A stretch of 64,000 nucleotides of DNA. It comes from JAJPJE01 sp963724985 (GTDB lineage Bacteria > Acidobacteriota > Terriglobia > Terriglobales > Acidobacteriaceae). Positions within the stretch are counted from its first letter, which is position 1, and the number at the start of each line of letters is the position of its first letter. The stretch is taken from assembly GCA_963724985.1 (NCBI GenBank), contig CAVRWV010000018.1:1-64000 (forward strand). Reading direction: 5' to 3'. Made by a program: the position numbers and the translations under genes. Shown here one piece after another: positions 8,577-16,902 of this stretch. The notes beneath the pieces were generated by a model that was not told the DNA's origin, searched no databases, and saw only the letters and a list, made by a program, of their open reading frames with translations.

Positions 8577-9260
8577 ATGATCTATCTAGTCGAAGATGAC
8601 CTGGACATTGCGCGCCTGGTGCGCCATCACCTGGAAAGCGGCGGCTTCAGCGTCCGCTCTTTCGCCAGCGGAACGGGAGTAATCAGCGAGGCGGAAAAGC
8701 AGCCCCCGACACTTTTCCTGCTCGACATCATGATTCCCGGAGGAGACGGCCTGGAGTTGTGCCGGCGCATCCGTCAGAATCAGGCGCTGGCCGTGGTGCC
8801 GGTGATTTTCCTGACTGCACGCACGTCGGAAGCGGATCGCGTCGTTGGCCTGGAGTTGGGAGCCGACGATTACATCAGCAAGCCATTTAGCCCGCGGGAA
8901 TTGGTGGCGCGAGTGAAAGCGGTTCTGCGCCGGTTCGAGCGGCCGCTGGTTCCGTCGCTGCTGAAGGCGGGCGACATCGAAGTGGATACCGGGGCGATGA
9001 CGCTGACGGTACGCGGGAGAAAAGTGCCGACTACGGCGACTGAGTTTCGCCTGCTGGATTACCTGGCGCGGCATCCCGGGCGGGTGTTCACGCGTGACCA
9101 GTTGCTCGATGCGGTGTGGCGCGACACGCAGTTTGTGACGCCACGGTCGGTCGACGTGTATGTTCGCCGAATTCGCGAGAAAATTGAACGCGAACCGGAA
9201 ACTCCGCGCATGCTGAAGACGGTTCGGGGCGCAGGGTACCGGTTCGAGGTTCCGCGGTGA
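8577..9260 (+). CDS. phoB: Phosphate regulon response regulator PhoB (OmpR family)
   Basis: 227 residues. The receiver (1-118) has Asp7/Asp8, phospho-acceptor Asp50, Thr80 and Lys102; the C-terminal winged helix (about 128-227) is OmpR/PhoB-type, with TATEFRLLDYLARHPGRVFTR and RIREKIE. Its position directly before a PAS-containing kinase and a pst operon identifies it as PhoB. Its stop overlaps the GTG start of the kinase by four bases, so the two are translationally coupled. The 215-base divergent region upstream, shared with the S9 peptidase, contains an inverted CGCGA/TCGCG pair around 8432-8451 that could be an operator, but I see no convincing Pho box there. Confidence 0.9.
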   Translation: MIYLVEDDLDIARLVRHHLESGGFSVRSFASGTGVISEAEKQPPTLFLLDIMIPGGDGLELCRRIRQNQALAVVPVIFLTARTSEADRVVGLELGADDYISKPFSPRELVARVKAVLRRFERPLVPSLLKAGDIEVDTGAMTLTVRGRKVPTTATEFRLLDYLARHPGRVFTRDQLLDAVWRDTQFVTPRSVDVYVRRIREKIEREPETPRMLKTVRGAGYRFEVPR

Positions 9261-11015
9261 AGACGCAAATCTTCTTCAAGCTGTTCGTCTTTTTTCTGAT
9301 TGTGATTGCGGCGGCCACGCTGACGCTGGACCTGGCAGTCCGCCAGGCCTGGCAACGATCTCTTTTCCAAAGCACCGAAGATTCCCTGCGGCGCGAGACG
9401 GTGATGCTGGCGAACCGCGTGAAGGGAGACGCTCACCCGGATTACGTGACGATCGCGAATGAGGCGGCACAAGCGTCGAACGCGCGAGCAACGATCATCG
9501 ATCGCCAGGGGCACGTGCTGGCTGATTCGCAGGCGAATCCTGCGGAGATGGAAAATCATGCGACGCGCCCGGAATTTGCGCGCGCGCTGAACGGAGAGAT
9601 TGGCGAGGACTCGCGGTCGAGTCACACGGTCGGCGTGCGAGTTTCTATATGTGGCGGCTCCGATACCGAACGGCGCGGTGCGGTTGGCGTATCCACTGGC
9701 TTCGGTTGAGGCAGTGCGAAAACAAGTTTGGATGAAGCTGCTGTGGGGAAGCCTGCTGGGGATCGTGATTGCGATGATCCTGGCGGGAATTGCAGCGCAG
9801 GGAATCAGCCGGCGACTGAAGGCGATTGTGAGTTTCGCGCACCACGTTGCCGAAGGAGACCTGACCGCACGCATTGACGAGCGTAAGTCTTCTGACGAAA
9901 TTGCGGCGGTGGCAACGGCTCTGGATAAAACCGCAAGGCGATTACAGGAAAGTTTCGAGGCGCTGGAGACAAGTCACGAAGAGTTGGAAGCAGTGCTGAA
10001 CAGCATGCAGGAGGCGGTGATTGCGGTGTCGGCCGATGGCCGTGCACTTTGGGCGAATCGCAAGATGAATGAACTGGCTCCGCCGGGCGTGCGCCTGAAT
10101 GCGCCGGTGGTGGAGACGGTCCGCGATCCGGATTTTCTGCGAGCAATTGAGCATGCTGCGCAGGAAAAGGAAGTGCAGACCACACGCGTGAACTGGATCG
10201 CGGCGAGGCGGGCTTTCAGTGTTACGGCGGCGCCGATGCCGAATGGCGGAGCGGTGGCGGTGCTGTTCGATTTGTCGGAAGTGGAGCGGCTGGAAAAAAC
10301 ACGGCGGGACTTCATCGCGAACGTGTCGCACGAACTGCGAACGCCGCTGACATCGATCCAGGGATATACGGAGACGCTGCTGGATGCGCCTCCGGGCGAC
10401 GCGTCAATGACGCATGAGTTTCTGGAGATCATCCGGAAGAATGCGGCTCGAATGGCGCGGCTGACAGAAGATTTGCTGACGCTGGCGAGAGTGGAATCAG
10501 GCGAGCAGAATTTCCGGTTCCATCCGGTGCCGGCGAAAACGCTCTTGCAGAATGCTTATGAGACGTTCGTAGAAGTAGCGCGTTCGCGTGATGTTGAGCT
10601 GACCATCGAGAGCAACACGGAAGAACTGGTGCAGGCTGATGAAGACGCGATCCAGCAGGTGTTCGCGAACCTGATCGACAATGCGATCAAGTATTCGTCG
10701 GCAGGAGCACAGGTTTTCCTGGGAGTGCGGAAGGTGGATTCCACGCTCGAGTTTTTCGTGCGCGATACCGGGCAGGGAATCCCCTCGGAGCATTTGCCGC
10801 GATTGTTCGAGAGGTTCTATCGCGTGGACAAGGCGCGCTCGAGGGAATCCGGTGGAACCGGGTTGGGATTGGCGATTGTGAAGCACATTATTCGCGTGCA
10901 CGGCGGAAGCGTGCGGGCGGAAAGCCAGTTGGGATACGGATCGGAGTTTTCGTTCAGGCTGCCTGCGGCGGCGCATGGAGCGGCGGTGGTGGAGACCCAG
11001 AATGCGCGGGGATAG
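9257..11015 (+). pseudogene. phoR: Phosphate regulon sensor kinase PhoR, one frameshift
   Basis: Frame one covers 9257 to about 9635 and the rest continues one frame over to 11015; removing one base gives 585 residues, normal for PhoR. Order: membrane helix (about 5-25), a periplasmic/extracytoplasmic domain of about 125 residues, second membrane helix, HAMP, PAS, then HisKA with HELRTPLTSI, N-box LIDNAIKY, DTGQGI and GGTGLGLAIVKHI. The break lies around 9634-9638 (GGCGTGCGAG), at the end of the sensor domain; one extra base accounts for it. The GTG start overlaps phoB by four bases. If the shift is real, the product would be a truncated one-helix protein without kinase activity. Confidence 0.85.
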
Positions 11016-11042
11016 AAAGTTATCGATTTCTTCCGGAACTGC

Positions 11043-11120
11043 CCCATCTTGTATTACGGCAGCCGAGGTCGGCCGCCCCACGTGATCTGCGAGTTTCCCA
11101 TCTTGTAATTACGGCAGCCG
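11043..11120. repeat. Direct repeat pair between phoR and phoU
   Basis: A 23-base unit at 11043-11065 recurs at 11097-11120 with one inserted A; both begin CCCATCTTGTA and end TTACGGCAGCCG. Start-to-start distance is 54 bases. It occupies the phoR-phoU intergenic space and is not part of a gene. It could be a lineage-specific intergenic repeat or a pair of binding sites. Confidence 0.75.
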
Positions 11121-11226
11121 CGATTTTTCAGGGTTCTTCACTGCATATTCACAAAATGGCGCTATTCTAGAGGCAGTCCATGCCATCGGCCAGAATGATG
11201 CAGAGGCTGTCGGGGAAGGAGCCGCG

Positions 11227-11952
11227 ATGAGCACTGCGATATTGAAAACCCAGCCAGACTTCGGATGCGAACAAATCATGCACCAGACGCTCCATGCGGT
11301 GGACGTAGCGCAGGCGGCAGCTGCGGCCATTGCTGAGGGAATTGCCACTGCGTCTACTTCGCATCTGCGGGTAATGCGCGACTACGAAGAAGAACTCGAC
11401 AACCTCGATCGCGAGATTAACCAGTCGGTCACGAGCGCTATTTCAAAGGTTTCGGAGGCGCAGGCGCGCGAGATGTTGGCTTGTCTGAAATTCATCTTGG
11501 AGCTGGAAAGAATCGGCGACCTGCTTTTGAACTTTGTGAATCGTGCAGGCGCGGTACTGAAGCGCATAGATCAGCAGGATGTGAAAGATTTGACGCTGAT
11601 GGCGTCCATCGTTGAGCGGATGCTGGCCGACGCGCACCAGGCGTTTGCGAATCGCGATCTGAAGGCTTGCCTCAAGGTGATGCGAGCAGATTCTGAGCTG
11701 GACCGCATGCGCAACATGATTTTTCTCCGGCACGTGGAGAATCCCGATAATCAGCCGCGACAGGAAAGCTTCCACATCGTGATCATGACGCAGACGATGG
11801 AGCGCGCGGGAGATCATGTAAAGAATCTGGCCGAGGAAGTTTGCCACCTGGTGAGCGGTCAGAGCATTCGGCACTTGATTCGCGCCAGCGATAAGCCATT
11901 CGAAGAGATGTTCCTGGACTGGATGAGAAGGCAGGAAGCGGCGAGGAAGTGA
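11227..11952 (+). CDS. phoU: PhoU-like phosphate regulatory protein (first copy)
   Basis: 241 residues, all helical, with the paired PhoU three-helix bundles; the metal-binding signature of the second bundle is visible as TMERAGDHVKNLAEEV, and the first bundle has LELERIGDLLLNF. PhoU links the Pst transporter to PhoR so that the kinase stays off when phosphate is plentiful. The ATG at 11227 is preceded by AAGGAG at six bases. It lies between phoR and pstS, while a second PhoU gene ends the pst operon. The two proteins differ clearly in sequence, so they are paralogues rather than a recent duplication. Confidence 0.82.
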   Translation: MSTAILKTQPDFGCEQIMHQTLHAVDVAQAAAAAIAEGIATASTSHLRVMRDYEEELDNLDREINQSVTSAISKVSEAQAREMLACLKFILELERIGDLLLNFVNRAGAVLKRIDQQDVKDLTLMASIVERMLADAHQAFANRDLKACLKVMRADSELDRMRNMIFLRHVENPDNQPRQESFHIVIMTQTMERAGDHVKNLAEEVCHLVSGQSIRHLIRASDKPFEEMFLDWMRRQEAARK

Positions 11953-11961
11953 GCAAGCAGT

Positions 11962-11980
11962 CAGCAATCAGCATTCAGTC
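11962..11980 (+). repeat. Dispersed intergenic 19-mer (copy 1)
   Basis: The 19-mer CAGCAATCAGCATTCAGTC lies just after phoU within a stretch of AGTCAGCA-like words (11955-11995). Its exact reverse complement occurs at 44772-44790, and a looser relative of the same word family is seen near 6373-6405. All are intergenic. Confidence 0.6.
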
Positions 11981-12134
11981 GTCAGTAATTGGTAAGTAGC
12001 ATTTAGTGCGTGTGGCATTTTCAAATACCCTCGGCCCTGCCAAATCCTTTCGCCACTTCCAATCGCCTCTCGAATGGTGGCTTTATGCGGCTGCTAACCA
12101 ACTTCTAAAACCCATTCATGCAATATTCAAGCCG

Positions 12135-12152
12135 CTGTAACCCCCTGTTAAC
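12135..12152 (+). promoter_or_regulatory. Candidate Pho box upstream of pstS
   Basis: Two direct repeats, CTGTAAC (12135-12141) and CTGTTAAC (12145-12152), lie about 45 bases before the pstS start. The E. coli Pho box is two CTGTCAT units with an 11-base period; here the period is 10. Position before pstS and repeat form support PhoB binding, but the match is partial. Confidence 0.4.
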
Positions 12153-12192
12153 AAAAAACGACTAGAAATCAATTTCACACACTATAGGAGGG

Positions 12193-13209
12193 ATGATGCT
12201 GAAACGCGTCACTTTCGTGCTGTTTGGTCTTTCTTTACTGGCTGGGGCGGCGGCAGCGCAGACGACGTTGAATGGTGCTGGGGCTACGTTTCCCAATCCG
12301 ATTTATCAGAAGTGGTTTAGCGAATATCACAATGCACACCCGGATTTGCAGATCAATTATCAGTCGATCGGCAGCGGCGGCGGCATTCGCCAGCTATCCG
12401 CAGGGACGGTTGATTTCGGTGCGAGCGATGGTCCGATGACGGATCAGCAGCTTGCAGATGCAAAGCAGAAGATTTACCACTTGCCGACGGTATTGGGCGC
12501 AGTGGTTCCTGCGTACAACGTTCCCGGCGTGAGCGGCGAGGTCAAGTTCTCCGGACCAGTGCTCGCAGACATTTTCATGGGCAAGATCACGAACTGGAAC
12601 GACAAGGCCATTGCCAAGCTGAATCCTGGAGTCAATTTCCCGATCGGGCGATCGTGATCGTGCACCGTTCGGACGGCAGCGGCACCAGCTACATCTTTAC
12701 CGATTATCTGTCGAAGGTGAGTTCCGGAGTGGGCGAGTGGCCCCGGGAAGGCGAACTTCGGTGAAGTGGCCGGTTGGACTTGGCGCGAAGGGCAATGAGG
12801 GCGTGGCCGGCATGATCCGCCAGATGCAGGGCGCGCTTGGGTACGTGGAACTGATCTACGCTTTGCAGAACAACATCGCGTATGGAAGTGTGCAGAATGC
12901 TTCCGGCAACTTTCGTGAAGGCGAGCCTGGCATCAACGACGGCGGCGGCCGCTTCGATGAAGACCATGCCGGCGGATTTCCGGGTCTCGATTACGAATGC
13001 ACCCGGGAAAGATGCGTATCCGATTGCGAGCTTCACCTGGTTACTGGTACCAGCGCAGTGGAAGGACGGAGGACAAGTCGAAGATGTTTACGGACTTCCT
13101 TACGTGGATGCTGGATAGCGGGCAGGGAATGGTGGAGCAATTGGATTACGCTCCGCTGCCGAAGGAAGTTGCCGAGAAAGAGCGCGCGGTAATCAAGCAG
13201 ATACGGTAG
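12193..13209 (+). pseudogene. pstS: Phosphate-binding protein PstS, five single-base indels
   Basis: The coding sense moves through all three frames from 12193 to 13209. Reassembled, it gives a signal peptide (about 1-22), TTLNGAGATFPNPIYQKW, the phosphate-binding IGSGGGIRQL and FGASDGPM segments, HRSDGSGTSYIFTDYLSKVS, TSVKWPVGLGAKGNEGV, YVELIYA and a C-terminal PLP. These are all normal PstS landmarks in a protein of about 337 residues. Inferred changes: one missing base near 12637-12645 and one extra base each near 12722, 12754, 12911 and 13070; the net +3 returns to the starting frame. A strong GGAGGG abuts the first ATG, so the second ATG at 12196 may be the true start. As written the product would stop after 154 residues. 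Confidence 0.85.
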
Positions 13210-13223
13210 TTCATGGTAAATCT

Positions 13224-13260
13224 GAGCGGCGGTCGCGATGGGATGTCGGGCCGCCGTTTC
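13224..13260 (+). terminator. Stem-loop between pstS and pstC (probable attenuator)
   Basis: CGGCGG at 13227-13232 pairs with CCGCCG at 13251-13256 around an 18-base loop; weaker outer pairs extend the stem into TTTC. It is a weak terminator or an RNA-stabilising hairpin. In other bacteria a structure here lets PstS be made in excess over the membrane subunits. Confidence 0.45.
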
Positions 13261-13332
13261 TCATTCAGCAAGGCGCCTGTTCATCATTCTGTAACAGACC
13301 ACTGATAGTTTCGTGAGTAGAGGTGACATCCG

Positions 13333-14383
13333 GTGGTGGCACCCCAGAATGTGTTTTCCAACCCTGATCCTGTGCCCAATGGAAACCAAGCCGAAGGCGT
13401 GATTCACGCGGTGATCGAAAAGCCGATCGCCACCAGACCCTCTTTCACCGACCGGTTCGCGGATCGGGGATTCAAGTGGGTGATTACCGTATGCGCGCTA
13501 TCGGTGCTGGCGATCGTGGCGCTGTTCGTCTACGAATTGATCATCAATTCGCAGTTGTCGCTGAAGCAGTTTGGCTGGCACTTCTTCTTTGGATCGGATT
13601 GGGATCCGGTTTCAGGTGAGTTCGGCGCACTGCCGTTTATTTTCGGCACGCTGGTTTCTTCTTTCCTGGCATTGTTGTTGGCAGTGCCGCTTTCGATTGG
13701 CGCGGCGATCTTCATTACGGAAATGGCGCCGCGTTGGATAAAAACGCCGATCTCATTCCTGATGGAATTGCTGGCGGCGATTCCAAGTGTGATTTACGGA
13801 TTGTGGGCAATATTTGTTCTTGCGCCGATTTTGCGCGAGTACGTTGAGCCGGTTCTCGGCGAAGTACCTGGGATGGACGGGACTGTTCGGCGGTCCGGCC
13901 TATGGGATCGGCATGCTCGCGGCGGGCATGATCCTGGCAATTATGATTGTGCCGATCGTGGCGTCGATTACACGCGATGTGATGAGTGCGGTTCCACAAG
14001 TGCAGCGTGAGGGCGTGCTGGCGCTGGGCGCGACCCGGTGGGAGATGATCCGCGTGGGCGTGCTGCGCAATGCGCGCACCGGAATCATCGGCGCGGTGAT
14101 CCTGGGCCTGGGCCGGGCGCTCGGCGAGACCATGGCGGTAACGATGGTGATCGGCAATCGTCCGGAGATTGCGAAGTCGCTGTTTGCGCCGGGATACACG
14201 ATGGCGAGCGTGATCGCCAACGAGTTCAGCGAGGCCAGCGACAATCTGTACCTGAGCGCCATCATTGAGGTCGGATTAGCGCTGTTCCTTGTGACGTTGA
14301 TTGTGAATGCACTCGCGCAGGCGATGGTATGGATGACGACGCGCGGGAATGCCAGCGAGGGCCAATGGCTAGCAATGCGGTAG
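13333..14383 (+). pseudogene. pstC: Phosphate ABC transporter permease PstC, one frameshift
   Basis: Frame one from the GTG at 13333 runs to about 13863 and the gene continues one frame over to 14383; with one base removed it encodes 349 residues. Six membrane segments are visible, and the second part carries the permease EAA-type loop (REGVLALGATRWEMIRVGVL.NARTGIIGAVILGLGRALGETMAV). The break falls in the loop after LREYVEPVLG, where KYLGWTGLF should follow. PstC pairs with PstA to form the inner-membrane channel for phosphate. The pstS-pstC gap holds a stem-loop; the 3' end overlaps the pstA start by 19 bases. Confidence 0.85.
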
Positions 14384-15247
14384 CACCTCGAATACTGGAG
14401 CCGATCAGTTGGACCCGCAAACTGTCCAACAATCTGCTGACGCTTATTTGCCGTTGGGTCGTCGATCCTGGTGATCGTTCCGTTGTTCGCCATTTTTGCG
14501 TACCTGGTGATGAAAGGCGTCGGCTCGATCAACTGGGCTTTTCTGACGCAGGCTCCGAAACCGGTTGGAGAACCGGGCGGAGGAATGGGGAATGCGATTG
14601 TCGGGTCGGGCCTAATTCTGGCCCTGGCATCGTTGATTGGCATCCCGCTTGGCATTGGCGCTGGAATCTATCTGTCTGAGTACGGCCACAATTGGCTGGG
14701 GAATGCGGTTCGGTTTACCGCTGACGTGTTGAATGGAATTCCTTCCATCGTGGTTGGCATTTCGGTGTACGGGCTGGTGGTAATCACGCAGAAGCATTTT
14801 TCGGCAGTGGCCGGCGGTGTTGCACTGGGGATCATGATGATTCCCACAGTCTCGCGCGCTACCGAGGAGATGCTGCTGCTAGTGCCACGGACGATACGCG
14901 AGGCGGCCTGGGGACTGGGCGTTTCACAGTGGCGGGCAACGCTATCGGTGACACTAAAGACGGCCTCCGCCGGAGTGATTACAGGCGTGATGCTGGCGTT
15001 TGCGCGCGCGGCCGGTGAAACGGCGCCACTCTTGTTTACGGCATTTGGAAATCAGTTCTGGAGCTTCAATATCAATCAGCCCACGGCGGCGCTGCCCATT
15101 CAGATTTTCGCGTACGCGATTTCGCCATTCGATGAATGGCACAAGCAGGCATGGGCGGGTGCGCTGGTCTTGATCCTGCTGATTGTAGCGGCGGTGACGG
15201 CGGTCCGAGTTGTGACCAGCCGCGGCATGATGAAGGGAGCATCATAG
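14365..15247 (+). pseudogene. pstA: Phosphate ABC transporter permease PstA, one frameshift
   Basis: The ATG at 14365 (MASNAVAP), with GCGAGGG upstream, begins inside the end of pstC. After LSNNLLTL the frame shifts near 14440-14455, where the gene should read LFAVGSSILVIVPLFAIFAYLV, and continues to 15247; one base too many gives 293 restored residues. Landmarks include GIPLGIGAGIYLSEYG, the EAA loop (TIREAAWGLGVSQWRATLSV) and ARAAGETAPLLFTAFG, all typical of PstA. An internal ATG at 14471 would make a 258-residue protein lacking the N-terminus and most of helix one. pstB begins three bases after the stop. Confidence 0.85.
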
Positions 15248-15250
15248 GCG

Positions 15251-16012
15251 ATGGGTGTCGGGATCGAAGTCCGAAACCTGAAAGCCTGGTACGGAAGCAG
15301 CGAAGCGCTGCACAGCGTGAACATGTCGATCGCTGCGAACCAGGCGACAGCATTAATTGGGCCTTCGGGCTGCGGCAAGTCGACGTTCGTGCGCTGCCTG
15401 AATCGCATGCACGAGACGATTCCGGGAACGAAGGTAGATGGCACGGTCATGATTGGCCAAACTGACATCTATGCCAATGGGACCCCGGCGGTGGAAGTGC
15501 GGCGGCGAGTGGGTATGGTGTTTCAAAAACCGAATCCATTCCCGACGATGTCCATCTACGACAATGTTGCTGCTGGATTGAAGCTGAACGGATTCCGCAA
15601 TCGTCACCGGCTGGACGAAATCGTAGAGAAGTCTCTGAAGCAGGCGGCGCTATGGGAAGAAGTGAAGGACTCGCTGAAGAAGAAATCGGGAGCGAGCCTT
15701 TCGGGTGGTCAGCAACAGAGATTGTGCATCGCCCGCGCGTTGGCGGTTGAGCCGGAGGTACTGTTGATGGACGAGCCGGCGTCGGCGCTGGATCCGATAT
15801 CGACGGGCAAGATCGAAGAATTGATAGACGAACTCAAGGTGAATTACACCATCGTGATTGTGACGCACAACATGCAGCAGGCGGCGCGCGTAGCCGGATT
15901 CACGGGATTCTTCCTGCTGGGAACGATGGTGGAGTTCGATAAGACGGAAAAGATATTTACGAATCCGAGCGACAAGCGGACGGAAGACTACATAACGGGC
16001 AGGTTTGGATAA
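15251..16012 (+). CDS. pstB: Phosphate ABC transporter ATP-binding protein PstB
   Basis: 253 residues, intact. Walker A GPSGCGKST is at about 37-45, the Q-loop is in GMVFQKPNPFP, the ABC signature is LSGGQQQRLCIARAL, Walker B is VLLMDEPASALD and the H-loop is VTHNMQQAARV. FQKPNPFPTMSIYDNV and the acidic C-terminus KIFTNPSDKRTEDYITGRFG are PstB-specific. It powers phosphate import through PstC-PstA at the inner membrane. It starts three bases after pstA and its stop overlaps the A of the next ATG (TAATG), so the operon is tightly coupled into the second phoU. Confidence 0.95.
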   Translation: MGVGIEVRNLKAWYGSSEALHSVNMSIAANQATALIGPSGCGKSTFVRCLNRMHETIPGTKVDGTVMIGQTDIYANGTPAVEVRRRVGMVFQKPNPFPTMSIYDNVAAGLKLNGFRNRHRLDEIVEKSLKQAALWEEVKDSLKKKSGASLSGGQQQRLCIARALAVEPEVLLMDEPASALDPISTGKIEELIDELKVNYTIVIVTHNMQQAARVAGFTGFFLLGTMVEFDKTEKIFTNPSDKRTEDYITGRFG

Positions 16013-16686
16013 TGCGCACTCGGTTTCATCAGTCACTCGACGACTTAAAAGAGAAGCTCCTGCGGATGGGCGGCTTGGCAGAACAAGCAGTCGATCGCGC
16101 CATTGAGGCGTACCGGCTGCGGGATGCTGCGTTGTGCCAGCAGGTGCTTGATGGCGAGCGCGCCATCAACACCATGGAGCGCGAAATCGATGAACTGGCG
16201 CTCGATCTGCTGGCCATGCAACAGCCTATGGCGGTTGATCTCCGGTTCATCATCGCGATCGTGAAGATCAACGCCGACCTGGAGCGCGTAGGCGACCAGG
16301 CGGTGAACGTAGTGCAGCGTGTGATGGAACTGATCAAGCTGCAAGAGGCGGAGCTAAGCGCCGACATCCCGCACGTGGGAACAGTCGCCTCGAATATGGT
16401 GCGCACGGCGCTGGAATCATTCATCTATGCGCGAGCGGATGTGGCGGAGCAGGTGTTGAAAACCGACAGCCAGTTGGATCAGCTGAACGCCGAGGTCTAC
16501 CACGCGATGCTGAAGACGATGCACGAGAATCCATCGTTGACGAGCCAGGCGCTGAATACCTTGTTGATCTCGCGAAACCTGGAGCGCGTGGGGGATCACG
16601 CCACGAACATTGCGGAAGATGTGATCTTCTGGGTGCGCGGTGCGGATGTAAGGCACTTGTTTGGATCGCAGGCGGCAAACCGGTAA
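16012..16686 (+). CDS. phoU: Phosphate transport regulator PhoU (second copy)
   Basis: 224 residues with both canonical PhoU metal-cluster motifs: DLERVGDQAVNVVQ in the first bundle and NLERVGDHATNIAEDV in the second. It is the classic operon-terminal PhoU, matching family length (about 220-240), and probably the one that contacts PstB and PhoR. Translation is coupled to pstB by TAATG. A strong terminator follows at 16771-16797. Compared with the copy at 11227, this one keeps the consensus better in both halves. Confidence 0.93.
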   Translation: MRTRFHQSLDDLKEKLLRMGGLAEQAVDRAIEAYRLRDAALCQQVLDGERAINTMEREIDELALDLLAMQQPMAVDLRFIIAIVKINADLERVGDQAVNVVQRVMELIKLQEAELSADIPHVGTVASNMVRTALESFIYARADVAEQVLKTDSQLDQLNAEVYHAMLKTMHENPSLTSQALNTLLISRNLERVGDHATNIAEDVIFWVRGADVRHLFGSQAANR

Positions 16687-16770
16687 AGTCGTTTCACGTT
16701 TCGAGTTTCACGTTTCACTTCGCGGGCGAGGGCGCCCGCGCCACAACATCTGAAGAGTTCTCATCGGCGG

Positions 16771-16797
16771 GGCACGGCGAAGGTCGTGCCTTTTTTT
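16771..16797 (+). terminator. Intrinsic terminator of the pst-phoU operon
   Basis: GGCACG (16771-16776) pairs with CGTGCC (16785-16790) around an eight-base loop and is followed by seven T. Between it and phoU lies a short doubled TTTCACGTTTC word (about 16691-16718). Confidence 0.8.
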
Positions 16798-16864
16798 ACT
16801 GGCTCGAGGGCGAGTAGGCTCAGTTTTTTGATTTGGGAATCACTTTCGGACAGCTACCCTGGTT

Positions 16865-16895
16865 TTGCCTTCCAGCTTCATAGATCGTTTACAAT
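16865..16895 (+). promoter_or_regulatory. Candidate sigma-70-type promoter of the MoxR gene, possibly leaderless
   Basis: TACAAT at 16890-16895 resembles a -10 box, with TTGCCT at 16865-16870 as a poor -35 at 19-base spacing. Transcription would then begin almost at the A of the ATG at 16903, which has no Shine-Dalgarno sequence. This is weak evidence for a leaderless mRNA. Confidence 0.3.
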
Positions 16896-16902
16896 CGCGT
16901 TA

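Noticed and set aside
12737..13192. Separate gene after pstS
   Set aside because: Its sequence matches the middle of PstS in another frame; it is part of the frameshifted pstS, not a gene of its own.
16786..16902. Upstream extension of the MoxR gene
   Set aside because: The frame begins within the T-run of the pst terminator and has no family resemblance; the AAA+ protein starts at 16903.
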